From NCBI RefSeq assembly GCF_051622035.1, contig NC_135364.1:23399501-23463500 (forward strand): a DNA stretch of 64,000 nucleotides, in the 5' to 3' direction. Under the pieces are notes generated by a model. It worked only from the letters and a program-made list of their open reading frames with translations. It was not told the DNA's origin and did not search any database. The position numbers were made by a program, and so were the translations under genes. Shown here one piece after another: positions 1-11,575 of this stretch. Origin of the DNA: Arctopsyche grandis (taxonomy: Eukaryota; Arthropoda; Insecta; Trichoptera; Hydropsychidae). How positions within the stretch are numbered: the first letter of the stretch is position 1; the number at the start of each line of letters is the position of its first letter.

Positions 1-819
1 CACAAATACATCCATTTGTTCAAAAAGACAAAGTAAAAGTTTTCATTAAAAAGTTGAAGTTATGGAAATCAAATTTACAAAAGAATGAGTGGGATATGTT
101 TTCACTTTCCAAAGATTTCTGGGCCACAGCCAATATTGAAGCAAGTAAAAATCTTTTTATTGACCACTTGGATGGTTTAGTGCTGCATTTTTCCAATTAT
201 TTCAAAGACCTTGATTTCTAAAAGTTTTTGTGGATACAGAATCCATTTAATTACAATGAAGAAGACGAATTCGAGCTGATAACCATCGAAAAATAAAAAT
301 TGATAGAATTATCATGCGATAGCTCACTAAAACAAAAGTTTCAAAATGAAACCATAATTAAATTTTGGATGAATCTAAGTGGAGAGTATGAATCTTTGTA
401 TTGCAAAGCAATGCAAGTGCTTCTACCGTTTGTAACATCTTATTTATGCGAAATGGGCTTTTCGGCACTAGCTGCAATGAAAACCAAATATCGAGCCAGG
501 TTAATAGTCGAAAAGGAGTTACGAGCGGCCCTCTCCATATTGCCCCCAAGATTTGATAAACTTTGTGCCAACAAACAACAACATCCGTCGCATTAAATTT
601 TGATGTGTTAGATGTAGTTTATTATAAAAATAAAAATATGTACGTGTTTGTATAAATTTATGTTATAGCAAAACCTTTTTATTATTCTGTCTATTGTAGG
701 GTTAAGTATTTTTTTTTTTTAAATAAAGTTTTATTATTTAAAACGTGTCTATATTATTATATCTATTAAAAAATAAAAGGTGGGGAGGCGCGGCAAAAAA
801 AAAAGTTTGGAAACCGCTG
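1..819 (+). mobile_element. 3' part of a hAT transposon (ZBED5/SCAND3-like transposase), cut by the window edge
   Basis: Reading in one frame from about base 30 to 596 gives a hAT transposase C-terminus. The dimerisation region is clear: LLPFVTSYLCEMGFSALAA, then KTKYRARL, LRAALS and a final KQQHPSH, as in domesticated ZBED5/SCAND3-type hAT proteins. Two in-frame stops (near 219 and 297) interrupt it, so it is inactive. The terminus is at about 805-819 (GTTTGGAAACCGCTG), a standard hAT right end, preceded by a G-rich, A-rich stretch. The left end lies outside the window, so the 8-bp TSD cannot be checked; the flank begins CTATATAG. Confidence 0.8.
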
Positions 820-1891
820 CTATATAGTAAAACAATCGAAATGGATTTTCATACATTAATATTTATCATTTTATCTTAAAAATTCAAAAATCGAATTCAA
901 AAGTATTCAAAAATCAATTAAAATTATTTTGGGCTTAAAAATAAAAACATATTAATCAAAAGTAAATATTAAACAAAATATTTGAGTTTCTGTATGCGTA
1001 GCCTTTGATTGAGAATATTACAAATTGGGTTTGCCGTCAACTGCTTTTGATTACGAATTTTATTACGAAAGTTATACGATACAATTACACAGGGTGATTC
1101 ACGGTTCATGGCGTAAATTGTACGCTATACATACTATGAATATCCCAAATTGACCATCAATGTATGTATATGCAGGTGTATACATATATATTATACATAT
1201 ATGTATTTCATAGACATCCTTAAACTCAACCCCGATTTTTTTTCTCATATGATATTGAAACCGTATATTCATACATATCTAAATAATATATGTAGAAAGT
1301 TTCAAAATACAGTAGAGGGAGGGCAAAAGTATCAAAAGTGCAACATTTAAATCGCAATAGTTTCGCAGTGCAAGAGGGATCTTCGTTGCGGAAAAGTTAG
1401 AAATACGTTTTGTCTAGTGCACGGGGGAAAAAGATGGAAAAGGGAAGATCCTGTCGAATATCTCGCACAGTTGACCAATATCCTGGATATAAATCATCCC
1501 CCGTCCCGGGGATACAAAAGGGATTTACAAAAGTATTCTGCCGCTTGACAAACGATTTGGTATCCATTGAAAATCAGTTTGCCATTATGGAAAAGAAGTG
1601 GCCGAGGAAGTTCGGCGACAACGACCTGCCATCCACCCTCGATCGCCCCACCTCCCCCCCTTCCATCCCCAAAGAAAACCACCCCTCAACTGCATAATAT
1701 CAAACGGGGTACATTGCATGGTTATTTGGCGTATTGGAGACTGATACGTGTGAATAAGTTTATACTGTCAACCGTTTTAAAATTGAGCTACGTGCAAATT
1801 GGCACGACCAACTTTAATTGAGTAAAACAAATTTCCCGGTTGTATTATATTAGACTATAGGACAGTAAAAGTAGTTAAAAATTATGTATAT
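820..1891. other. No recognisable gene or element
   Basis: AT-rich sequence with TATACATATATG-type simple repeats near 1,180-1,205. An open stretch at 1,410-1,697 (+) has no recognisable domain and a proline-rich end, and I do not support it as a gene. Confidence 0.5.
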
Positions 1892-2165
1892 ATGGACAAA
1901 ATCATTGACATGTCCGATAATAAAGAAGCAAAAATAAGGAGACGTATTAAATTGGGATGGAGTGCATTTGGGAAAATGAATGCCGTATTCAAAATTAAAA
2001 CGCCACTTTGCCTGAAGAAAAAGATCTTTGATCTATACCAGGTCTTGCCAGTGATGACTGATGACGCATGGATGCGAAACTTGGGAATTGAACACCAAGA
2101 TGCTGCTTAAAAAGTATGGAACTCAAAGAATTATAACGAGGAGACATAGAAGTATGACAAACAGT
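1892..2165 (+). mobile_element. LINE reverse-transcriptase C-terminal fragment
   Basis: The translation contains EAKIRRRIKLGWSAFGKMN, then VFKIKTPLCLKKKIFD, and after a frame change near 2,060 continues as CETWELNTKMLLKK. This order is the region after the RT fingers in insect endonuclease-reverse transcriptases of the RTE or a related type. Only about 90 codons remain, with one frameshift, so it is a dead scrap. The next bases (about 2,162 on) resemble a hAT terminus. Confidence 0.7.
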
Positions 2166-2592
2166 GGTGTAGTGGGGCGGGTGCGGCTGGTACTTATTTT
2201 TCGAGCCGATGTACACCCCTCTGCTTTTAAATGTAAAATGTATATTTTTAAATAAAAATATGTATCTTTTATTTGCTGCAAATATATTTTTTCAAAATAT
2301 TTTTTACAAAATTTTACGATCTCTGCATACGTGCATATACTTTATATTTTAACATACATACATATGTATATACATATGTGCAACCACCTTTGCGACATAT
2401 AGAGAATCATCATACATAAATCGGAAAACTCGTCTCTCGACGCTCCGTGAGAACGGACGTGCCGAAGACGTACTCTCTGTGCGAGCGCTCATAATACAGC
2501 GATACGCCATACCGTCAAAAAACCCACACCTTTTAACATACACCACAAACACCCCCCACAAAACGAACACCAAACGAACACATGTTGGCACC

Positions 2593-3801
2593 ATGCGAGG
2601 ATCCAACCTGAAAAAGCGAATTAAGAAGACACTGATAACTACAACCGAAGCTCCTCAACCAGGCTGCTCTCAGACCGCTCAGATGGAGACCGAGTGGCAG
2701 TTTCCAAAACATACGGCAAAGAACGTGAAAGATGTTGCTCCTGAATTTAAAATTCAGGAGAAAAACAAATTTGAAGGGCTCTTGGAAGTTTCCGATGTCC
2801 CCAGAAGCGGTGGAAGAATCCCGCCCATCATCATGACAGCTACTGGCACTCACGGCAGCATGATCGAGTCGATCAAGAAGTTTATAAAAGACTTCACAAT
2901 GACTTACATTGGTCAAAATAATGTCAAGATACAATGTAAAAGTCTTGAAGACTTTAAAAAACTTCGGGATGGATTGACACCAGACCGACAATTCCATACC
3001 TTTTCCAGGAAGGAGGAAAAGGAAATAAAAAGTGTCGTACGTGGCTTGCCGAAATTGCCGGAAGCTGATATTAAAGATGACATCATCAGACAGGGATTCC
3101 CTGTAACCAAAGTCATACAGATGAAGACGAAGGAGCCTAGGAGCAACGCCACCGAGCTATACTTGGTGTTCTTCGAGCCATCGGTATCGGCAAAGAAGAT
3201 TAAAGAAATCCGGTACATCTGTTACACAAAGGTCAGTGTCGTTAAATATACTAGTAAATCACAAAATATTACTCAATGTTTCAGATGCCAAGAATATGGA
3301 CACGCTGCGAAAAACTGCAATCGGCAGGCCAAGTGCGTCAAATGTGCCGGCACTCACCTCACCGCACAATGCAATCAAGGAATAGTTACCCCTGCTGTCT
3401 GCTCAGGCTGTTCAGGATCTCACCCCGCTAACTTCAAAGACTGTCCAAAAAGACAGAGCTATCTGAAAATGCTGGAATCGAGGAAGAATCGAGCATCAAT
3501 TGTCAAAGCCAACCCTTGGAAACTCCCAGTGGCGCAGCCACAAAATATCCCGGTCGTTAACGATCATAACTTCCCAAAGCTACCGACCATTAAAACTCCT
3601 TCACCAAATATCCCAAATATCCCTAAAAAACCCCACCAACCAACCAATCCCAACATTCAACCAACAACAGACCTAACTTCCATGGCGTCTATGACGAAGA
3701 TGTTGAAGATCCTCCAGGAGATTCGTGCCAAGGCCAGCGGTTGCACCGACAAACTAGAGCTGGCACTCATGCTTGTCGAATATCTCGATGTCTTTGATTA
3801 A
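2593..3801 (+). CDS. LINE ORF1, Gag-like zinc-knuckle protein
   Basis: A 402-residue protein. The ATG at 2,593 (context CACCATGCG) is preferred over upstream non-ATG codons in the same open frame. The N-terminus is basic (KKRIKK). A middle RNA-binding-like region is followed by three CCHC-type knuckles near residues 227-295: CFRCQEYGHAAKNC, CVKCAGTHLTAQC and CSGCSGSHPANFKDC. These are the hallmark of Jockey and I-clade ORF1 proteins, which coat the element RNA. The C-terminus is proline-rich and then helical. The frame is fully open, and its stop overlaps the ORF2 start by 14 nt, so ORF2 is probably translated by reinitiation. It belongs to the element, not the host. Confidence 0.85.
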   Translation: MRGSNLKKRIKKTLITTTEAPQPGCSQTAQMETEWQFPKHTAKNVKDVAPEFKIQEKNKFEGLLEVSDVPRSGGRIPPIIMTATGTHGSMIESIKKFIKDFTMTYIGQNNVKIQCKSLEDFKKLRDGLTPDRQFHTFSRKEEKEIKSVVRGLPKLPEADIKDDIIRQGFPVTKVIQMKTKEPRSNATELYLVFFEPSVSAKKIKEIRYICYTKVSVVKYTSKSQNITQCFRCQEYGHAAKNCNRQAKCVKCAGTHLTAQCNQGIVTPAVCSGCSGSHPANFKDCPKRQSYLKMLESRKNRASIVKANPWKLPVAQPQNIPVVNDHNFPKLPTIKTPSPNIPNIPKKPHQPTNPNIQPTTDLTSMASMTKMLKILQEIRAKASGCTDKLELALMLVEYLDVFD

Positions 3802-6456
3802 CGGGAGGCGCCTGAACATTCTAGCTTGGAATGCTCGTGGACTTAAGAATAAGATTGACGAACTAGAGTCGGCGATCGGTGAGTACTGTGTTGACATAGT
3901 TTTAATCTCCGAGACCTTCTTAAAACCTCATATCCGTATTAACCTACCTAACTTTAACTGCTATCGCGAAGACCGAGAACAGCATGGAGGGGGAGTTACC
4001 ATTTTTATAAAATCGTCAATTAAACATTGTCGCGTAATAACTCCGCCACTAAAAAATTTAGAACTAACCGCCATCGAACTAACAATTAACAACACCCGTC
4101 ACATAGTAGCATCCGCTTACAATCCTCCCCAAAAACGATTATTGGCATCCGATCTTAACAAAATATTTAACATTGGTAGTTCGGTAGTGGTAGCTGGTGA
4201 CTTTAATGCTAAACATCCGTTATGGAGTTGCGTAAACACTGACCAACAAGGCACAACTCTTACAATCTTACTTCATCCGGATACATACACACACTATCCC
4301 ACAAATAACTCACAACCATCCACACTAGATCTTGTCCTCGTCAAGAACTGCCCAAAAATATCGACACCAAATGCCCTTCAAACCCTGTCGTCTGATCATC
4401 TCCCGATAATCTTCTCAATCGACGGGAAACCCGAGGAAATCATCAAGCATAGTTGGGATTACGGGAGAGCTAACTGGCGAGAGTTCAAGTCGTACATAAA
4501 TGACCAAACCATTCTAACTTCTACCACACTCACAAACAAAACCGAAATCGACAGCTCCATAATACACCTAACGGAATCAATAACTCGATCCAAACACCTT
4601 CACATACCTAAGACACAATACATTGAACACAAATTAGAGATAACTGACTTTGTTGCAAATCTAATTAAAAGTAAAAATAAACTCCGTAAAATTTGGCAAA
4701 CATCAAAAAATCCAGCATTGAAAACATTAATTAATAAGCTCACATATCAAATTAAAATTAGAATCAAAGAAATCAAAAATGAAGCTTGGTCTAAAAAATT
4801 AGAAAAATTGAGCTCAGTTGATGGCTCTCTATGGAAATTAGCTAAAGCGATTCGCAGGACAAAAAACTCGATTCCTCCATTAGATGATGCAGGAATCTCA
4901 GTGACGCGTGATTGCGACAAAGCAGAACTATTATCAAAATCCTTCCAAAAACATCACACACTCACACAACATTACAATCACATACCAACGCATAATAAAG
5001 TCAACCGGTCCATTAAAATCATCACAAAAATTCCCACTAACAGTACTAAAAATATAAAATTGGTGTATCCGTGTGAAATCCAAAATATAATACGTAATTT
5101 AAAAAATAAAAAGGCACCTGGGCGAGATTCAATAGATAACATCACAATCAAACAACTTCCATTTAAAGCTTTAGTCTCACTATCTAAAATATTCAACGCA
5201 TGTTTACTCACCGGGTATTTCCCAGAATACTGGAAAACAGCCAACGTAATTCCCATACTTAAGCCCGATAAAAGCTCAAAAAACCCGGCCAATTATCGAC
5301 CCATTAGTTTACTTTGCACGCTTTCAAAAATTCTGGAAAAAATAATCTACACACGTTTACTTAAAGTCGTAAATAAGAAATTAATAAATGAACAATTTGG
5401 ATTTCGCACTGGACATTCCACGACCCAACAACTAACAAGACTAACTGAACACGTGACGAAGAACTTTAATATGAAGAGAAGTACCGGAATGGTATGTCTC
5501 GACATAGAAAAGGCCTTCGACACGGTTTGGCACGATGGACTCATTCATAAGCTCCTTATTAACAAAATACCAAACTACCTAATTCTCATCATCAAATCGT
5601 ACTTAACTCGTAGAAAGCTAGTGGTTAGCGTAAATAATGAATTATCGTCTCCAAAAATAATCGCAGCTGGCGTTCCGCAGGGGAGCTTGCTTGGCCCACT
5701 CTTGTTCTCCATATATATATAAATGACATACCTATTCCAAAAAACTGTCACATAGCCCTATTTGCAGATGATACAGCTTGCTTCACAAGTAGCAAAAAAC
5801 CAGACACTATTCTTAAAAATCTTGAATTTGCAATTAAAACAATGACTGAACACTTCACTAAGTGGAAAATTCAAATTAATCAAACCAAAACAGACGCCAT
5901 ATTCTTTAGTGTTAGAAAACATAAGCCAAGTTCAGATCTGAAAATCCCCTCTGGAGAAAGTCTGAAATGGCAGTCAGTAATAAAATATTTAGGAGTAACG
6001 TTTGATAAAAGAATGAGATGGGCACCTCACATTGAGGCAGCGAAATGCAAGGCGATGCGGGGTATATCCTCAATATATCCAATATTTAATCGCCATAGTT
6101 CTTTATCAACGCTAAATAAAATAAAATTATATCGCGCGCTCATATTACCATTATTAACCTATGCTTCACCTGTATGGAATAACGCCTCGAATACTAACCT
6201 TTCCAAGCTCCAAGTAATACAAAATAAATCCCTTAAAATAATTTATAATACACCCATATATACTAACCTGAAAAAACTGCATGCTATATATAATATTCCG
6301 TTTGTTACAGACATTACTAACAAACTAACCAGTAGATTCTATGAAAGAATCACTAATAACCATACTAACACACTTGTGAAGAGTCTCGGTGATTACAACA
6401 AAATGTCTATACCCTTCAGGTATAAACACAGATTACCTAAACACAATCTGCTTTAG
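3788..6456 (+). pseudogene. LINE ORF2, endonuclease/reverse transcriptase, one frameshift
   Basis: The ATG at 3,788 gives MSLINGRRLN, then the APE-type endonuclease: LAWNARGLKNKIDEL, ISETFL, GGGVTIFI, VAGDFNAKHPLWS, SDHLPIIFS. The reverse transcriptase follows: APGRDSIDN, NPANYRPISLLC, QFGFRTGHST, LDIEKAFDTVWHDGL, GVPQGSLLGPLLFSIYI. A stop at 5,720-5,722 interrupts this frame. Reading resumes in another frame as NDIP..ALFADDTA (the catalytic FADD box) and runs to 6,456. The break lies in an ATATATATATA run, so gain of one TA unit by slippage is the simplest cause. No RNase H domain follows. As read, the protein would stop before the catalytic aspartates and be inactive. Confidence 0.85.
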
Positions 6457-6732
6457 GTCATCGACTTTAGATAGTCTTTAATTAATATTATGTATTAGAT
6501 GTATTATGAACATTTATAAGGATTGTAAATAGGTTTTTGAGCTCTTTTTCCTATTATGCTTTAGATTAACATTAGAATAATATAATACTGTGATTACTAA
6601 CCAAATTAAATTAAAATTGTAAAATAGAAAATGATCAGTAGATCAGTAGCTATTAAAATAGATATAAGATGTATTGTGAACATAATTTCGTAATAATAAA
6701 AAGCATTTAAAAATCAAAAAATACATAAATCG

Positions 6733-7584
6733 ACTTTTGAACTAATTCGACATTTCGAATTAATTTCCGATTCCGATTTCAGTTCCGATTCCCGGTTCTG
6801 ATTTAAATTCCAATTTCGAATTTCTTATTCAGTTCCGTTTCCGGATTCTTTCTTCATCTCCAGATCCGGATGCCTTTTTCAATTCCGGATACGGATTCCC
6901 TTTCCAGTTCCTGTTCCGATTCCCTTATACAATATAAAAAATACCATTCCGGATACCGATTCCTTTTTCAGTTTCGATTTCCTTATCTATATACATATGT
7001 ATATAATAAGCTTATTGTAAAAAACTAAATGTATGTAAGCTTATTGTAAATCATATTAACAATTAGATACAACATAACTTCATATTGAATACTTATCTCG
7101 CAGATAAAACTCCGTGAAGAGATATACTTTTAGCCGTGAAATGTCAGATTTGACATATTTGGCCATAAATCAATATATATCGTGTATTACCTTACAAGAA
7201 GCTACACGCCAAATTTGAAATTTATATATACATATGAGAGTTAAAACTATAAATATTTATATATTAGAGATAACGAGAACCTATAGAGCAAATTTTATAA
7301 AATATAGAGTGAATTATGGGCGTTTAAACAATTAAAATGTGATATGGCCATATCAAGGCGAAAAAGTTGGAAGACACGGGACGAACGCTTGTTAAACGTC
7401 AATAAAGTCTACGTGCCCCGTTTTTAAAACGCTTTGTATACGATATTTTATCTCCAACGTAATGGCAGGCGATACATTAACGTATATTGATGACCAAAAT
7501 GAGCAATATGGCAAAGTATGAAAACGATTGGATAAGAGATAAAAATGACCACTAACACGAAAGCCATGTGAAACGTAAAGGAGG
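6733..7584. repeat. Gene-free stretch with a degenerate TTCCGATT-type repeat
   Basis: From about 6,740 to 6,985 the + strand is an imperfect array of TTCCGATT/TTCCGGAT-like octamers (TCCGATTCCGATTTCAGTTC, CAGTTCCGTTTCCGG and so on). The copies are too diverged for a fixed period. The rest, to 7,584, is AT-rich with no supported gene. Confidence 0.6.
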
Positions 7585-7934
7585 TATGTAAAAATGAATG
7601 TCTGTTTGTCTGTCTGTCTTGTATAGGCTCCTAAACCACTCAACCGATTACGATGGAACTTTCAGGATTTGTTGTATGCATGTCCGGAAAGCTTACTGTA
7701 AAAAAAACGGGAATAAGTGGCATTGCAACGCAATAGTTTCAAATGTTTTCGCGTCGCGACCTGCGTTGTTAGGGTAAAATAAACAAACAATTGAATAATT
7801 TCAAATGTGTTCACTGCCTGCATTTTTCCGAAAAATGGGAACGGGAACGAGAACGGGAACGGGAACGCAGCGGTAACGGGAACGGGAATTGCATGCGTTA
7901 TTGTGGCATTGCAACGCATGCCAGATTCAGCTAG
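7585..7934 (+). mobile_element. Non-autonomous Helitron-like element
   Basis: Shares its 5' portion with the copy at 10,153: AAAAATGAATGTCTGT, then GGCTCCTAAACCACT and CGATTACGATGGAACTTTCA. Near its 3' end a 9-bp stem (GCATGCGTT / AACGCATGC) lies about ten bases before a terminal CTAG followed by T, the Helitron-type 3' arrangement. A (GGGAAC)n array sits at about 7,836-7,890. The 5' boundary is approximate and no rolling-circle protein is encoded. Confidence 0.55.
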
Positions 7935-7999
7935 TATATAAAAAAAACCATTCATATCTAATTGGCTGTCGTTAAACATTATTTTTCCATTCAAATAAA

Positions 8000-8799
8000 T
8001 GTATTTACAAATGTTTTTTTACTATTAAATCAGCCATGCTTAAGCGGTATATTATACAAATACCGAGCGAACCCGGGTAAAACTACTAGTTTTTAATAAA
8101 TACATAGTAAGGTAGTTGATTATATACTGAAAAGGTATTGATCAAGGTTAAATTAATTACATTACCTTCTACTTTGTCGACACATACACGTGTTGAAAGT
8201 CATCAATTATGCGATGTGGAAGATTAATTATAAGCTATAATTCTCTTACAATTAATAATAACATGAAATTATTCTCAGAACTCAAGCTTTAATCACCTTC
8301 AATTATTAAAACTTCACGTCCACATCGATGCTATCTATCGAATCATTTGATAACAGTTATTCTCAGCATCACGTGAATGAAAATTTGTTTTCTCGCTTCT
8401 TTTCCTATGCACTTTTTAATTTTGATAATTTATGAGCAACGTTCCATTTTACCGTTGGCTAGTTTTCGTATTTTAAGTGAAGTTTTTCAGCAAACCTGCC
8501 CGGTTTGAGAGGGATCAGACCATCGAGAGTTCGCCGTAGCGAAAGAGGATTTTCACATAAACACGAAAAATCCATTAACTTTTTCGAATATGCAGTTGTT
8601 GACTCCGTTTGACCGTGCATAATCTTCTAATTTGCATCGTCGGGGGTGCAGCGTGTGCAAATAGCGTATGTTTCCACCTGCAGCCAAATATGCACAGCGT
8701 TCATTACGAGCGAGATTAAAAATAACATTTTCAATCGAGTCGGTTGAATTTATATTTATATAATATATATACAGGCATACACCCATTTTTATTTTACAC
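8000..8799. other. No gene seen; possible second Helitron-like 3' tail at 8,063-8,090
   Basis: The only structure noted is GAACCCGGGTAAAACTACTAG at about 8,068-8,088, which resembles the CTAG-T termini of Helitron-like elements. A similar tail occurs inverted at about 45,466-45,500. The remainder is AT-rich without supported coding potential. Confidence 0.4.
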
Positions 8800-9085
8800 G
8801 ACATCTATGATCAAAAACTTTGTAAATTACAAACATCGATTAACGATCATAGAGACATCTATGAACAAATTTTTGCAGCAATTTAAATAGTAACAAATTT
8901 TGAGTTCCTGTAAACTCAAATTCTGTGAGAAATAGGACAGGATTGCCAACTTTAAGGAACCGTTTCCAATTAAATCAAATAAATTGACAAACTCTGAAAG
9001 GAAACGATCGACCTTGAAGTCACATATCCAAGTTCTGGCTAGCAACAAAGCCAGGAATAGAACCCGTGCCCACACAATTGAAAAC
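8800..9085 (-). mobile_element. Old tRNA-SINE remnant
   Basis: On the minus strand this matches the body of the SINE family seen elsewhere in the window: the segment equivalent to TCAGAGTTTGTCAATTTA, the guanine-rich GGTTCC motif and an ATAGATGTCTC-like stretch. It is strongly diverged and its ends are uncertain. Confidence 0.45.
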
Positions 9086-9510
9086 ATTACATGCCAATCA
9101 TTGATATATGTTGCTGGTTATAAAATAAATTTATTGCACAAAACTGCAGATTGTTTTTGTGAATTTCAATAACCTTAATTTGGATTATTATCAATAAGTC
9201 AAAATCTTCTCGGCTGCAACGAATCTCTATATATGTGAAAATATGTGGTTTCATATAATAAGCAACTTAAATTCACATTTTATATATATGTATGTATGTA
9301 GGTATGTGTCAACACAAATAAACAAGAATGAAAAGAAATAAATGATCTGAAGAAATCTTGGGTTAAGTTAAAATTTAAAAGATGATGTAAAAAAGTATGT
9401 AACTGTGTTAATTGTTCAACTACGTAATATTTGAAATTGTGAGGGGGTGGCGAAAACTCCAACTGTCATCCCGTTGATCTAACAGATGATTCTGATATTG
9501 TATATGGTAT

Positions 9511-9523
9511 TGTAACGTAGGAA

Positions 9524-9562
<39 letters not shown>

Positions 9563-9896
9563 GTATCCACTGGCTAAGTGCATTCGTGGGTGAACAATAG
9601 AGACCCCGGATTAGGCTAACGGGACTCAGTAAGAGACCTGGGCGAGTGCATACGTAAACAATGGACTCGTCACGATAGACCCTGGCTTAGACTACCCTAT
9701 TGTCTAAGATCCAAGTACTTAGACAATAGGATGGATCGGGGAAGCTATGATGGGCAACTTTTCCTTTATAATGAGGTACAAAAGGTAGATCAGTATATTC
9801 TGGAGTGAGCAGTGGTTACGTATGGACGTCCTAAATCGTTGAATAAATGCTGTAAAGTGACTTTCACTTGGGTCCTGAACCCACCCCTACGCAACA
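9511..9896 (+). mobile_element. Solo LTR (386 bp), TSD GTAT
   Basis: Begins TGTAACGTAGG and ends CCCCTACGCAACA, flanked on both sides by GTAT (9,507-9,510 and 9,897-9,900). TG..CA ends and a 4-bp duplication are typical of Gypsy-like LTR elements. Within it are a (GA)n run (9,527-9,557), a TTTATAAT box near 9,768, and AATAAA at 9,842-9,847 close to the 3' end. No internal region follows, so it reads as a solo LTR fossil. It is related to the shorter-diverged copies at 31,205, 55,545 and 59,264, which lie in the opposite orientation. Confidence 0.7.
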
Positions 9897-10152
9897 GTAT
9901 TGTTAATGATTAAATTCCTCTAGCGTCATGTTGGAGACGTCAGCCAATTTTATTGACATCCGATATCACCGTATGTCGGTAAAGTATCAAAGCGATCGGA
10001 ATAGTGGAAGTGGTTCAAAATCAGGTCACAAATTTCGACCGGATAATACTTTCACCCAACTAGCCAAGTAAAATTAATAAAATTCTTATAATAATAAAAA
10101 ATCGCACAAGGTTATAATTTGTTTTCACCTAAAATTGATCTTGGCCCAACTG

Positions 10153-10797
10153 ATGTATATATGTATATAAAAATGAATGTCTGTGTGTGTCTCAAAAAGG
10201 CTCCTAAACCACTGAACCGATTACGATGGAACTTTCAGGATTTGTTGTATGCATGTCCGGAAAGATTACTGTGAAGAAAAAACGGGAAAAAATGGGAACG
10301 GAAACGGGAAAAACGGGAATGGGTGTCATTGCAACGCTATATTTTCAAATATTTTCGTGCTCGCTGTCTGCGTTTTTCCGACAAATTGGAACAGGAACGG
10401 GAACGGGAATTTCATGCGTTATTGTGGCGTTGCAACCATTGATGTATAATACACTAGATCCGCCCTCACGTCTTATACTGGTCTCCATTTTGGCGCATGC
10501 AAAATACATGGCGCATGCACAGTTTCTTTTAGTAGGTAGGTATGTACCGCTGCGTCGTAGCGAAAAAAAACATTTTTTTCCCAACTTCCCCGCTAGTTGA
10601 ACCCCCCGCACCCCTCAGTTAGTGAAGACAAGATCTCCGACCAAAATCACACGTCAGGGCCATTGATGTATAATACACATAGAGTATAACAGTATAACAC
10701 GTGAGGGCAGATCTAGTGTATTATACATCAATGGTCAGGGCCCATCTATGTGTATTATACATACATCAATGGTTGCAACGCATCTCGGGTTCAGCTA
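10153..10797 (+). mobile_element. Helitron-like element carrying a nested TIR element
   Basis: Same 5' block as the copy at 7,585 and the same 3' end: a stem ATGCGTT..AACGCAT, then GGGTTCAG and terminal CTAG followed by T. The stem is split by an insertion at 10,436-10,772 flanked by TTGCAA on both sides. Removing that insertion restores the arrangement of the 7,585 copy. Confidence 0.55.
10436..10772. mobile_element. TIR element nested in the Helitron-like copy (TSD TTGCAA)
   Basis: Begins CCATTGATGTATAATACAC and ends with its inverse, TACATCAATGG. TTGCAA flanks it at 10,430-10,435 and 10,773-10,778. Two extra copies of the terminal motif lie inside (about 10,660 and 10,705-10,733), giving interleaved inverted repeats. 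A relative sits at 32,192-32,505. No protein is encoded. Confidence 0.6.
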
Positions 10798-10859
10798 GTA
10801 TGTAATAAAATAAAATTGCAATGAATTAAATCTCACCCGCCGTATAACCACCCTGCGTT

Positions 10860-11390
10860 GCGTCCAATTTTTTTAATGTTATTTTGACACAACCCTAGCT
10901 CTGAGTCAGATCAGCTGGATGTAGCCGAGGAGCAGCTATGATAAACGCTTTTAAGGTAATCATTTGGAGGAGAAAGCGACGATAGCATCTGTCGGCGCCG
11001 GAGCAGGGGGCTGCGCCCCCGGAGGCCCCCGCGCTAACGCGATAACAATGGCTCGGCAGAAGCAGCCCCCGCTGGCAAATCCGCAACGTGACAGGCGATT
11101 TTTATCTGACGAAAATGGTGATTAAGTTACATCCACGCGGATTTCCAATTCCAAAACGGCGTCAAATCCTACACCACTCCCTTCTAATTTGCCACTACGG
11201 CTTTTTACCGCAGACTTTACACAGCCGAATACTAATGATATGGACAAAAAAGCTCGTCACAACTTTGAATCCTTTGAGCTTGGGATTAAAATTGTGAATT
11301 TGTTCCAATTAAAGAGATTGAAAAAATATGACAAAGCTGAAAAAGCATTCCAAGTGCAAGAGGTTTAATACAGAAGCTCACAAGCGTCAC
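10860..11390. other. No gene; GC-rich hairpin patch
   Basis: A GC-rich patch near 11,000-11,035 contains a GGGGGCTGCGCCCCC palindrome in otherwise AT-rich DNA. I do not recognise a gene or an element boundary here. Confidence 0.4.
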
Positions 11391-11575
11391 GTTGCTACTA
11401 AGGATCCCAATCGAATATTCAAACATTCAAGTATTCGAATTATACAGCCATTCGTTATTCGAATATTTCATCAACTATTCGTGTATATATTTTTTTATAA
11501 AATAAATACACAAAATCAACATGAAAAGAGTGATGACGAAGAAGCCGACGATTATGAAGAAAATGAAATATGTAA

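Larger units (their letters stand above)
2424..6720 (+). mobile_element. Full-length Jockey-type LINE with 12-bp target-site duplication
   Basis: Both flanks carry the same 12 bases, ATACATAAATCG, at 2,412-2,423 and 6,721-6,732. This fixes the element at 4,297 bp with an A-rich 3' end. It holds a 5' UTR of about 170 bp, ORF1 (zinc-knuckle protein), a 14-nt ORF1/ORF2 overlap, and ORF2 (endonuclease plus reverse transcriptase, no RNase H seen). This is the layout of the Jockey clade. A complete 5' end and perfect TSD suggest a young insertion. The only obvious lesion is a two-base (TA) gain in ORF2. Confidence 0.88.

Noticed and set aside
1410-1697. Open frame of 95 codons as a gene
   Set aside because: No recognisable domain, low-complexity proline-rich end, and no splice or promoter context; the overlapping frame on the other strand is equally open.
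9527-9557. (GA)n run as a regulatory GAGA element
   Set aside because: It lies inside a solo LTR and there is no gene nearby to regulate; a plain microsatellite is simpler.
10895-11086. GC-rich patch as a CpG island promoter
   Set aside because: Short, dominated by a GGGGGC/GCCCCC palindrome, with no gene downstream.
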